In this document: positions 1 through 6,808 of the stretch, one piece after another | How the letters are laid out: the number at the start of each line of letters is the position of its first letter | How positions within the stretch are numbered: position 1 is the first letter of the stretch | Origin: JAGOTP01 sp964415465 | GTDB lineage: Bacteria > Patescibacteriota > Patescibacteriia > 2-12-FULL-60-25 | Assembly: GCA_964415465.1 (NCBI GenBank) | Contig: CAYQAL010000026.1 | Span: forward strand, 1-10,788 | Length of the DNA: 10,788 nt | Direction of reading: 5' to 3' | Notes under the pieces: generated by a model | What the model saw: only the letters and a program-made list of their open reading frames with translations | Database searches by the model: none | Told to the model about the DNA's origin: nothing | Program-made: the position numbers and the translations under genes

Positions 1-2904
1 ATCAACCGCAACAACCGCCTGAAGCGCTTGGAAGAGTTGAACGCGCCAGAAGTCATCGTGCGTAACGAAAAGCGCATGTTGCAGGAAGCGGTCGACGCCT
101 TCATTGATAACGGCGCTCGTCACTCGAAGACGGTCATCGCCGCAACGGGAAAGAAGCGTCAGTTGAAGTCCCTCGCTGATGTGCTCAAAGGAAAGCAGGG
201 TCGCTTCCGTCAGAACTTGCTCGGTAAGCGTATCGACTACTCCGGTCGTTCGGTGATCGTCGTCGGTCCAACGCTTGAACTCCACCAGTGCGGTCTGCCA
301 AAGACCATGGCTTTGGAACTCTTTAAGCCGTTCATTATTGCTGAGCTCATCAAGCGTGAAATCGTCCACAACATTCGTTCAGCTAACCGCTACATCGAAG
401 GGGATCACGCTGACGTGTGGGATATCCTGGAGCGTATCGCCGAAGATGCAGTTGTGCTCTTGAACCGCGCTCCAACGCTTCACCGCTTGGGTATTCAGGG
501 CTTTCAGCCAAAACTGATCGAAGGAAAAGCGATTCAGTTGCACCCACTCGTGTGTCCTGCCTTTAACGCTGACTTCGATGGTGACCAGATGGCCGTTCAC
601 GTGCCACTTACCGAAGAAGCACGTTGGGAAGCCAAGAACTTGATGTTGTCCGTGAAGAACTTGCTGAAGCCAGCAACGGGTGATCCAGTGGCTAACCCAG
701 GAAAGGACATCTCATGGGGCGCCTACTACATGACCACGATGGTCGAACCTGTGGATGGAAAAGTGAAGCTTGTCGCTTCTCTAGACCAAGCGGTCTACCT
801 CTTCCAAGCCGGTAAGATCTCGATTCGCGAAAAGATCAAGACGCGTATCAAGCCAGGAGACGCCCTCATGGAGACGACCGCCGGGCGCATTATCTTGAAC
901 CGTTTATTCCCGAAGGAAATTGGCTATATCAACGAAGCGGTTGGAACCAAGAAGTTGGCGGAAATCGTTCGTAAGACAACGGAGCTTCGCGGCTTTGACC
1001 GTACGGCTCGTTTCTTGGACGAAGTAAAGGAGATGGGCTTCTACTACATCACCAAATCTGGTTTTAGCTACGGTATCGGAGACCTCCCAGTTGTCGTGAA
1101 GGATGAAGTTATTACAGAAGGAGATAAGAAAGCCGTTGAGATTGAAGAGCAGTACAAGGAAGGTCTTTTGACCAAGAAGGAACGCTACCAGCAGATCATC
1201 AAGACCTGGTCCGACATGAAGGATAAGATCCAGAAGCTCAGCAAAGAGTCGTTGAACAAGACGGGTCCAGTCGCTTCCATGATCGACTCCGGTGCGCGTG
1301 GTTCCGTTGGTCAGCTCACCCAGGTCGTTGGTATGAAGGGTCTCGTAAGTAACCCAAAGGGTGAACTGATCGAGCTTCCAATTAAATCGTCGTTCCGCGA
1401 AGGTCTCGACGTGTTGGAATACTTCATCTCAACGCACGGTACGCGTAAGGGTCTTACCGATACGGCTTTGAAGACCGCGAACGCTGGATACCTCACGCGT
1501 CGTTTGGTGGACGTGGCACAAGACATCATCATTACCCAGGAAGACTGTGGTGATACGGATGGCGCGCGCATTACACACCAGGAATGTGAAGAAATCGGTG
1601 AACCACTTCAGACGCGTTTGCTTGGTCGCTTCCCACTCGAAGACATCAAGGATTCGGAAACGGGAAAGGTGCTCGTGAAGAAGGATACGCTCATCACCGA
1701 AGAGATTGTTCGCTCTCTCAAGGATGCGAAGATTGCGGAGGCACGACTCCGTTCGGTTTTGACCTGTAAGCTCCGCCGCGGTCTCTGTCAGAAGTGTTAC
1801 GGCTACGACTTGGCCTTCAACCAGTTAGTCCGCATGGGTACGGCTGTCGGTATCATGGCTGCGCAGTCGATCGGTGAACCAGGTACTCAGCTCACGATGC
1901 GTACGTTCCACATGGGAGGTGCTGCCGGATCTGACATTACGCAAGGGTTGCCACGTGTTGAAGAACTGTTCGAAGCTCGTTCGCCAAAGCACAAAGCATT
2001 GCTCGCTGAGCAGGCTGGGAAGGTGAAGATCGTGGTCGGTGAACGTCGCACGCTTCAGACCATCACTGGTCAGAAACTCGTTGACACCGCTTCTGGTCAG
2101 AAGACGATCGAAATCCACTACAAACAGGTTCAGGAACTCGAGTTCTCCTTCACCAAGAAAGACACGGTGAAAGTCGAAGATGGTCAGAAGGTGAAGGAAG
2201 GTCAGATGCTCATTGTGCGTGGCGAAAAGGGTGAGGACGTGATGGCTCCAGCTCCTGGAACCGTGACGGTCACCAAAAACCGGGTGAAGTTGATCTACGA
2301 TGCGGATGCCGTTGCCGAGTACGAAATCCCATCCGGCTACGCCGTGAAGGTGAAGGATGGTCAGGAAGTGCAATCCGGCGATCAGCTCACGGACGGTCAG
2401 TTCGACCTGCAGGACTTGTTCCGCTTGCGCGATCGTGACTCCGTAATGGCCTACTTGCTTCGTGAAGTGCTCTCGGTGTACGCCTCGCAAGGTCAGAAGC
2501 TGAATGCGAAGCACATCGAAGTCATCATTCGTCAGATGTTCTCACGTGTATACGTTCGCGATGCTGGAGATACGGATCTCTTGCCAGGTCAGGTCGTTGA
2601 ACGCACGCGTGCCGATGCCGAGAACGAGCGCGTGGTGAAAGCCAAGGGGACGCCAGCCATCATGGCTCCGCTCTTCATGGGTATCACGAAGGTGGCTCTT
2701 TCGACCGAGTCGTTCTTGTCCGCTGCGTCCTTCATGGAAACAGCTCGCGTGCTCATCAATGCTGCGATCACAGGCAAGCTCGATCGTCTCGAGGGTCTCA
2801 AGGAAAACGTCATCATCGGTCGTCTCACGCCAGCGGGTACCGGCTTCATGTCGGAAGGCTCGCTCGCCGGAACGCTTGAGAGTGGCATGGGCGAGAAGGA
2901 ATAA
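1..2904 (+). CDS. rpoC: DNA-directed RNA polymerase subunit beta' (5' end missing)
   Basis: Catalytic beta' subunit of RNA polymerase. The reading frame is open from base 1, so the N-terminal part (about 300 residues, with the first zinc finger) lies outside the window. Counting from base 1, the active-site magnesium loop NADFDGDQMAVH starts at residue 189 with its three Asp intact. The bridge-helix stretch GARGSVGQLTQVVGMKGL begins at 431. The second zinc site is complete at Cys 516, 589, 596 and 599, with spacing like that in E. coli (814, 888, 895, 898). The trigger-loop segment TMRTFHMGG begins at 632 and runs straight on to ITQGLPRVEELFEAR, so the large E. coli-type trigger-loop insertion is absent. 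The C-terminus ends normally after GLKENVIIGRLTPAGTGF. Residues 671-773 are longer than in E. coli or B. subtilis and look like an extra barrel-sandwich domain. Proline codons are mostly CCA. rpoB is presumably upstream. Identification is certain. Confidence 0.98.
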   Translation: MNRNNRLKRLEELNAPEVIVRNEKRMLQEAVDAFIDNGARHSKTVIAATGKKRQLKSLADVLKGKQGRFRQNLLGKRIDYSGRSVIVVGPTLELHQCGLPKTMALELFKPFIIAELIKREIVHNIRSANRYIEGDHADVWDILERIAEDAVVLLNRAPTLHRLGIQGFQPKLIEGKAIQLHPLVCPAFNADFDGDQMAVHVPLTEEARWEAKNLMLSVKNLLKPATGDPVANPGKDISWGAYYMTTMVEPVDGKVKLVASLDQAVYLFQAGKISIREKIKTRIKPGDALMETTAGRIILNRLFPKEIGYINEAVGTKKLAEIVRKTTELRGFDRTARFLDEVKEMGFYYITKSGFSYGIGDLPVVVKDEVITEGDKKAVEIEEQYKEGLLTKKERYQQIIKTWSDMKDKIQKLSKESLNKTGPVASMIDSGARGSVGQLTQVVGMKGLVSNPKGELIELPIKSSFREGLDVLEYFISTHGTRKGLTDTALKTANAGYLTRRLVDVAQDIIITQEDCGDTDGARITHQECEEIGEPLQTRLLGRFPLEDIKDSETGKVLVKKDTLITEEIVRSLKDAKIAEARLRSVLTCKLRRGLCQKCYGYDLAFNQLVRMGTAVGIMAAQSIGEPGTQLTMRTFHMGGAAGSDITQGLPRVEELFEARSPKHKALLAEQAGKVKIVVGERRTLQTITGQKLVDTASGQKTIEIHYKQVQELEFSFTKKDTVKVEDGQKVKEGQMLIVRGEKGEDVMAPAPGTVTVTKNRVKLIYDADAVAEYEIPSGYAVKVKDGQEVQSGDQLTDGQFDLQDLFRLRDRDSVMAYLLREVLSVYASQGQKLNAKHIEVIIRQMFSRVYVRDAGDTDLLPGQVVERTRADAENERVVKAKGTPAIMAPLFMGITKVALSTESFLSAASFMETARVLINAAITGKLDRLEGLKENVIIGRLTPAGTGFMSEGSLAGTLESGMGEKE

Positions 2905-2925
2905 GCAAAGAATGTACGATGTACG

Positions 2926-2956
2926 CCTCCGCGATCTGAATAGATCGCGGAGGTTT
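2926..2956 (+). terminator. Hairpin after rpoC, probable intrinsic terminator
   Basis: A perfect 11-bp inverted repeat, CCTCCGCGATC (2926-2936) and GATCGCGGAGG (2943-2953), encloses the 6-base loop TGAATA and is followed by only TTT. It lies 21 bases after the rpoC stop. The stem is strong but the T-run is short, so it may terminate only partly. The next promoter begins inside it. Confidence 0.7.
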
Positions 2957-2964
2957 GCTATACT
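2936..2964 (+). promoter_or_regulatory. Extended -10 promoter for the 2976 gene
   Basis: TGCTATACT at 2956-2964 matches an extended -10 element (TGnTATAAT, one mismatch). A weak -35, CTGAAT at 2936-2941, lies 17 bases upstream, mostly in the loop of the terminator hairpin. The expected start of transcription is near 2971, about 5 bases before the ATG, giving an almost leaderless mRNA without a Shine-Dalgarno. Confidence 0.6.
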
Positions 2965-2975
2965 ACCCATATCTT

Positions 2976-4163
2976 ATGAAACACATGCCGTCCTTTGATC
3001 GTCCGTCAGCGCCGTCACCTGAGCGTCCACCAATAGCATCACCTGATTCTGCTCGGGAACGAGGGAGCTTTAAGACCTATTTAGGCTTATTAGCGTTGGG
3101 TGCGGTGCAGGCATGCGCTGGTCAAGCGGATCAGGTCAGAGGTGCCGTGAACCGATCGTTAGAGCACACCGTGTCTGTTGAAAATCGACCAGATGTGGTT
3201 GCGATGGCGATCGAAGTAGCGGAACGAACGCGCCGAATGGAAGACGTTCGACCGGAAACGCTTAATACGCTCGCCGATACGGTCGAGCAACACGATAACC
3301 CTGTGTTGGCACATCGGTTACGGCTTATGAACGGAGCTCGTGGTATTGGGCGACAACTGATGACGCCAGGCTCGCACGTGGAAGGGATGTCACCTGTTGC
3401 CAGGGGCCTCGATCAGATGCAGAGAATCGATACAGTTCAAGATGCGCACACGGCTTTTGCGGGCGTGTTCGACAGTCGAGCGAGTGGTGAATTGGCTGGC
3501 TCGACTCGAGTGGATATCGCCTTTGGGCTTACCGAATCGTACGAGCGTAGCCAAATTGATCGAGCACAGACGCAGGCAACGCTTCGTTCAGGTCTCTTGG
3601 CGATGGACCACGCGGCGTATACCCAGCTCGCACGAGAAGTTCCAAATGCGCAGGTTGATTTGAGCCGGGCTTTTTCTTCGACTGATATCCAATTGTTCGC
3701 CGCCTATGCTGATCATTTGAACGCCGTTGGATATTGGGAGGGGCGTCCAGGGCTCACGGGAGCACAAGTCCGCCAAGGCCGAATTCCGTTGTCTCAAGCG
3801 GTAGCGTTATTTGGGAGCGTGAACGCAACAGGAGGTCTCTCTCGTTGGGATCGAATGAGCTGGGCTGGTGCCAGAACAGAAGGTCAACAAGAAGGGGCGC
3901 AACAGCTCAATACGGACCTCTCTTTGAAGCTCGCTGAAGCATTGGCTTTGTTTGATCACGATGTGGAATGGGGGAATGGACGTGGGGAGGGGCATCGTCA
4001 GGTCTTTGCTTCGGGCGATGCAGCTCCGGTGGTGGAGCAGCGTCCATACCCCGCGTGGGGTGTAACGGTTCGAGTGAATTCAGCGCCCCCTATGCCGACC
4101 TATGCTCAGAATGATGGACGTCATGGGCACGGAAGTCATCACCGACGTCACCGAGATCAGTAG
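2976..4163 (+). CDS. Unrecognised protein, possible lipoprotein
   Basis: A 395-residue protein of unknown function; I recognise no family. The ATG at 2976 is chosen because it sits about 11 bases after a good -10 element. A TTG at 2955 in the same frame would overlap that promoter, and a second ATG at 2985 is also possible. The N-terminus is Pro/Ser-rich (residues 5-31). A short hydrophobic stretch follows (YLGLLALGAVQACA, 35-48) whose VQAC could be a loose lipobox with Cys47, though the 34-residue lead-in is long for a signal peptide. Residues about 50-300 read as mostly helical, with many Ala, Arg, Asp and Gln. Around residues 245-265 there are aromatic residues (VGYWEGRPG). The tail is His/Arg-rich (RHGHGSHHRRHRDQ). 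The gene has its own promoter and terminator, so it is probably a single-gene unit. A secreted or membrane-anchored protein is plausible but unproven. Confidence 0.75.
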   Translation: MKHMPSFDRPSAPSPERPPIASPDSARERGSFKTYLGLLALGAVQACAGQADQVRGAVNRSLEHTVSVENRPDVVAMAIEVAERTRRMEDVRPETLNTLADTVEQHDNPVLAHRLRLMNGARGIGRQLMTPGSHVEGMSPVARGLDQMQRIDTVQDAHTAFAGVFDSRASGELAGSTRVDIAFGLTESYERSQIDRAQTQATLRSGLLAMDHAAYTQLAREVPNAQVDLSRAFSSTDIQLFAAYADHLNAVGYWEGRPGLTGAQVRQGRIPLSQAVALFGSVNATGGLSRWDRMSWAGARTEGQQEGAQQLNTDLSLKLAEALALFDHDVEWGNGRGEGHRQVFASGDAAPVVEQRPYPAWGVTVRVNSAPPMPTYAQNDGRHGHGSHHRRHRDQ

Positions 4164-4183
4164 GATACGAAGAGCGAATGACG

Positions 4184-4205
4184 AAGACCCCGCTCGGGGT
4201 CTTTT
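4184..4205 (+). terminator. Intrinsic terminator after the 2976 gene
   Basis: AAGACCCC (4184-4191) pairs with GGGGTCTT (4196-4203) across the loop GCTC, and the T-run covers 4202-4205. It lies 20 bases after the stop codon at 4163, in the usual place for a Rho-independent terminator. Confidence 0.85.
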
Positions 4206-4270
4206 GGTCTCCAGCCTTGCTCACCGCTTACCTATGAACTAGGGTGTACTCAATCAATTTTCCTTTATTT
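4206..4270 (+). promoter_or_regulatory. Intergenic spacer before the gap, start region of the next gene
   Basis: This stretch holds no open frame. TGTACT at 4245-4250 resembles a weak -10, but the best -35-like match (TTGCTC at 4217) is spaced too far away. It probably contains the promoter of the gene that continues beyond the gap, but the exact site cannot be fixed. Confidence 0.3.
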
Positions 4271-4370
4271 NNNNNNNNNNNNNNNNNNNNNNNNNNNNNN
4301 NNNNNNNNNNNNNNNNNNNNNNNNNNNNNNNNNNNNNNNNNNNNNNNNNNNNNNNNNNNNNNNNNNNNNN
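4271..4370. other. Assembly gap (100 N)
   Basis: Exactly 100 unknown bases. This is the conventional placeholder for a scaffold gap of unknown size, so the real distance between 4270 and 4371 is not known. The coding frame at 4371 is already open, so the gap holds the 5' part of that gene. Confidence 0.97.
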
Positions 4371-4901
4371 CTCATCTACGTTGGTCCAAATGCGCCTGAA
4401 AACATTTTGCGTGTGAACATCGCTCAGATGCGGATCAAGCCAAACGGCTTGTATCGTGTCGAAGGGGGAACGCCTTCGCGAGTGAATGAGAATCACAAGT
4501 ACTCCGACGTCTATTACGTTGATCCAGTTGGTCGTCGTCACGCTTTCCCGACGGAATCAACCTTCAACTCGTGGTACGAAAAAGAACCTACCATCGAAGC
4601 CGTTCCAGATTGGAAGATCTCGAACATTCCGCTTCGTAAGAATGTGACCTTCCGCCCAGGTTCGTTTGTACGTCTCGAGAATACCCGCGAGTTCTATCGT
4701 GTGATGCCAGAGCGAACGTTACGTCGCTTCCAGGACGAGGCGACTTTCCAGCGCTTGATCACGTCAAACAACATCGTTCCTGTTCTGCCACTCGCCAACA
4801 TCGCTGATTACCACATGGATGTGAACCCAATTAAGAGCGGAAACGATCTCACTACACTCCTACGCATTCCAACGCAACCAGGAGAAGAGATGGGAAGCTA
4901 A
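4371..4901 (+). CDS. C-terminal part of a probable surface repeat-domain protein (5' end in gap)
   Basis: The frame is open from the first base after the gap and gives 176 residues before TAA at 4899-4901. The start codon is lost in the gap; the internal TTG at 4407 is unlikely to be the true start. The visible part contains, in order, a short lead, DVYYVDPVGRRHAFPTE, an SWY motif, VTFRPGSFVRL, a FYRV segment, and an LRRF..EATF segment. From memory, this order matches a divergent copy of a domain repeated in many large secreted proteins of Patescibacteria: VYYV..GKR..FPNE, then SWY, then NVTYRPG, then LRW..EA. Such proteins are thought to lie at the cell surface, so a signal peptide and further domains are expected in the missing part. 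No membrane anchor or sorting motif is seen at the C-terminus, which ends GEEMGS. The family match is by recollection, not by search. Confidence 0.75.
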   Translation, partial: LIYVGPNAPENILRVNIAQMRIKPNGLYRVEGGTPSRVNENHKYSDVYYVDPVGRRHAFPTESTFNSWYEKEPTIEAVPDWKISNIPLRKNVTFRPGSFVRLENTREFYRVMPERTLRRFQDEATFQRLITSNNIVPVLPLANIADYHMDVNPIKSGNDLTTLLRIPTQPGEEMGS

Positions 4902-4908
4902 ACAAGAG

Positions 4909-4946
4909 AAACAAAAACACTTGGCTTTTGCCAAGTGTTTTTGTTT
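4909..4946 (+). terminator. Strong intrinsic terminator, likely bidirectional
   Basis: A perfect 17-bp inverted repeat runs from AAACAAAAACACTTGGC (4909-4925) to GCCAAGTGTTTTTGTTT (4930-4946) with a TTTT loop. The left arm is A-rich and the right arm T-rich, so it could stop transcripts from either side. It begins 8 bases after the stop at 4901. Confidence 0.93.
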
Positions 4947-4984
4947 GAATACATAGAAAACTCGCCTTTTTCTTGATCGTTCGT

Positions 4985-4990
4985 TAGACT
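4985..4990 (+). promoter_or_regulatory. Possible -10 element of yebC
   Basis: TAGACT lies 10 bases before the yebC ATG, where a start of transcription would give a leader of about 4 bases. No convincing -35 is seen at 16-18 bases upstream. An upstream promoter is required because a strong terminator ends just before, at 4946. Confidence 0.45.
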
Positions 4991-5000
4991 CTCAACCGAT

Positions 5001-5723
5001 ATGGCACGTCATTCCAAGTGGCATAAAGTTCGTCAGTTCAAAGGCGCGATTGATGCCAAGCGCTCGGCTTCGTTTACGAAATTGGCTCGTGAAATTACCG
5101 TCGCTGTTCGTGAAAAAGGCGCCGATCCAGAAATGAATGCCGGACTTCGTGCAGCAATCGATCGTGCGCGCAAAGCGTCGCTTCCGAAGGACAACATTGA
5201 GCGCGCCATCCAAAAAGGGGCGGGCGGAGCAGGGGAGGCGCAGATTGAAGCGCTTACCTATGAGGCGTACGCACCGGGTGGTACCGCGCTTATCATCGAG
5301 TGCTTAACGGATAGTCGAAATCGCACCGCGAATGATGTAAAACATTTACTTTCAAAAAATGGAGGAACACTAGCGATGGCGGGAGCCGTTACCTATTTGT
5401 TTGATCGGGTTGGAGTCGTGCGCTTTCCGGGTGTGATTTCGGCAGATAAAAAAGATGAACAAGAGCTTGCCTTCATTGAAGCAGGTGCATCTGATGTGAT
5501 CGAATCAGAAGACTCAACAGAAGTTCGCTCGGCACCGAATGATTTGGCACACGTTGCTCAAGTCGTTACAAAGCTTGGATATTCTCCTGATCTTGTGGAG
5601 ATGGAATGGATTCCAAAAACACTGATTGAAACAGATGAAGCTACGGGTACGGCCGTTGCAGAACTTATCGAAATGCTTGAAGAGCATGATGATGTGAGTC
5701 GTGTGTATAGCAACTTGGCTTAG
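5001..5723 (+). CDS. yebC: YebC/PmpR family protein (TACO1 relative)
   Basis: A 240-residue protein, the usual length for the family. It opens with MARHSKWHKVRQFKGAIDAK, a clear variant of the family signature MAGHSKW. It continues with LPKDNIERAIQKG (about residues 60-72), YEAYAPGGTALIIECLTD, and NDVKHLLSKNGG, and ends in the typical VYSNLA. The family was long annotated as a transcriptional regulator. More recent work on bacterial YebC and mitochondrial TACO1 supports a ribosome-associated role that relieves stalling on proline-rich stretches, so a cytoplasmic translation factor is the better description. The ATG at 5001 has no Shine-Dalgarno and sits 10 bases after a -10-like TAGACT. In many bacteria yebC lies directly before ruvC; here one unknown gene separates them. 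The next gene has its own promoter. Confidence 0.95.
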   Translation: MARHSKWHKVRQFKGAIDAKRSASFTKLAREITVAVREKGADPEMNAGLRAAIDRARKASLPKDNIERAIQKGAGGAGEAQIEALTYEAYAPGGTALIIECLTDSRNRTANDVKHLLSKNGGTLAMAGAVTYLFDRVGVVRFPGVISADKKDEQELAFIEAGASDVIESEDSTEVRSAPNDLAHVAQVVTKLGYSPDLVEMEWIPKTLIETDEATGTAVAELIEMLEEHDDVSRVYSNLA

Positions 5724-5729
5724 AGTCCG

Positions 5730-5758
5730 TTGGTCTTTCAACGCACACTTGTTACACT
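5730..5758 (+). promoter_or_regulatory. Promoter giving a leaderless transcript for the 5765 gene and ruvC
   Basis: TTGGTC (5730-5735) and TACACT (5753-5758) are separated by exactly 17 bases, each close to the sigma-70 type consensus. Only 6 bases lie between the -10 and the ATG at 5765, so transcription should begin at or within a base or two of the A of ATG. The mRNA would therefore be leaderless. Confidence 0.75.
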
Positions 5759-5764
5759 GTCGGT

Positions 5765-6802
5765 ATGATGAACATGCCTGCAGCTATGAATCGTCGTGCT
5801 GTCGATTCTGGTAAAACCATGCTTGTTGGAAGTGAGATGACGAGCGGAAGTCGTCCAAAGATGGAAGGCGTAGGTAGATCGCCTGAAGATCGGTCACGAA
5901 GGGTTCTAGGAAGCGCTTTGACGTTCGATGAAGCAGAACGTGCGTTAACCTATCTTGAAGGAGATGTTGTGGATGCAAAAGGGCAGCCCTACTCCAAAGA
6001 TCATTTGCAAAAAGTCATTGCGGATATAAAAAAAGTAGTCGAGGCCGGGTACCCGGTATCGCCTGATTTTCTTGCTTCAACCGTTCCAAATGTACTGGGT
6101 TTACAAGATGCGGTGAGAAAGATCGTAACCTTTGCCGGAGAAATGATGGTGACTCCTGAACAGAAAGCGGCGGCTGACGAGCGGGCTGCATTGGCTCACC
6201 AGGAAAAGATGGAGCGGCTCTTCGGTCATGCGGATACGTTTGACGATATTCGTAGTGTGCTAAAACAGCTAAAAGGAATAAAGAATAACCAATCGGAGTT
6301 AAGCCAAGAGGCGTTGCTAGAAATAGTTCAGTATATCGATGATTCCAGTCTCACTGAACCGGAAAAAGAGCTGTCTTCTTATATAGAAAAAACGCCAATT
6401 GGATTAGGGTTTAGGGATGCGCTTCGCCGTGCCTATCAACAAAAGCGAAGGCTGGCGCAGTATCAGCCCGCAATAAAGCCACAGCAGCCGCTTCCCGAGC
6501 AGCCCATATTTGATCGAATGAAGTTGATTGAAGACAAGAAGCTGTCTGTTGAGCAGCGTTTGCAGCACGTACAGACTTTTCAAGAGCTCGAGTTGGTTCT
6601 GCAAGATTCGAACGGAATTTCAGGAAGTCGAGAGTGGTTTTCACCGTTTGTTCTGCTTCAGCGAGTAAATGCCGTGAAACAAGCAGTGCTCACCCAAAGT
6701 TACAACGAACTTCCGAGTCGAATTACGGCTGTGACAAATGGCGAAGGGTTGCAGGCGGCTGTTCGTCGAGCGGTACAAAGCGCGTTTCAAGGTCGGATGT
6801 AG
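5765..6802 (+). CDS. Unrecognised protein with three copies of a ~67-residue domain
   Basis: A 345-residue protein starting MMNMP; the first ATG (5765) coincides with the predicted transcription start. I know no name for it. After a Ser/Arg/Gly-rich, probably disordered N-terminus (1-50), three divergent repeats occur at residues 53-121, 158-224 and 271-337. Each opens with TF(D/Q)(E/D), has a Gly exactly 13 residues later, a (Y/L/F)S pair, and a closing G(L/F)x(D/A)A(V/L)R(K/R) whose Arg lies 41 residues after that Ser in all three copies. The repeats look helical and are joined by charged linkers; the second linker is Gln/Pro-rich (232-247). There is no signal peptide or membrane segment, so it is probably cytoplasmic. 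It is more AT-rich than rpoC or gyrA. Its TAG stop lies 6 bases before ruvC, implying cotranscription. The repeats suggest a binding or scaffold role, which is inference only. Confidence 0.85.
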   Translation: MMNMPAAMNRRAVDSGKTMLVGSEMTSGSRPKMEGVGRSPEDRSRRVLGSALTFDEAERALTYLEGDVVDAKGQPYSKDHLQKVIADIKKVVEAGYPVSPDFLASTVPNVLGLQDAVRKIVTFAGEMMVTPEQKAAADERAALAHQEKMERLFGHADTFDDIRSVLKQLKGIKNNQSELSQEALLEIVQYIDDSSLTEPEKELSSYIEKTPIGLGFRDALRRAYQQKRRLAQYQPAIKPQQPLPEQPIFDRMKLIEDKKLSVEQRLQHVQTFQELELVLQDSNGISGSREWFSPFVLLQRVNAVKQAVLTQSYNELPSRITAVTNGEGLQAAVRRAVQSAFQGRM

Positions 6803-6808
6803 TTTTGT

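Noticed and set aside
1825..2514. A 229-residue open frame on the minus strand inside rpoC.
   Set aside because: It lies wholly within unmistakable rpoC coding sequence and its His/Leu/Arg-rich translation is typical of an antisense shadow.
2955..2975. Upstream TTG start for the 2976 gene.
   Set aside because: It would place the start codon over the promoter -10 and add seven residues encoded by promoter sequence; the ATG at 2976 fits better.
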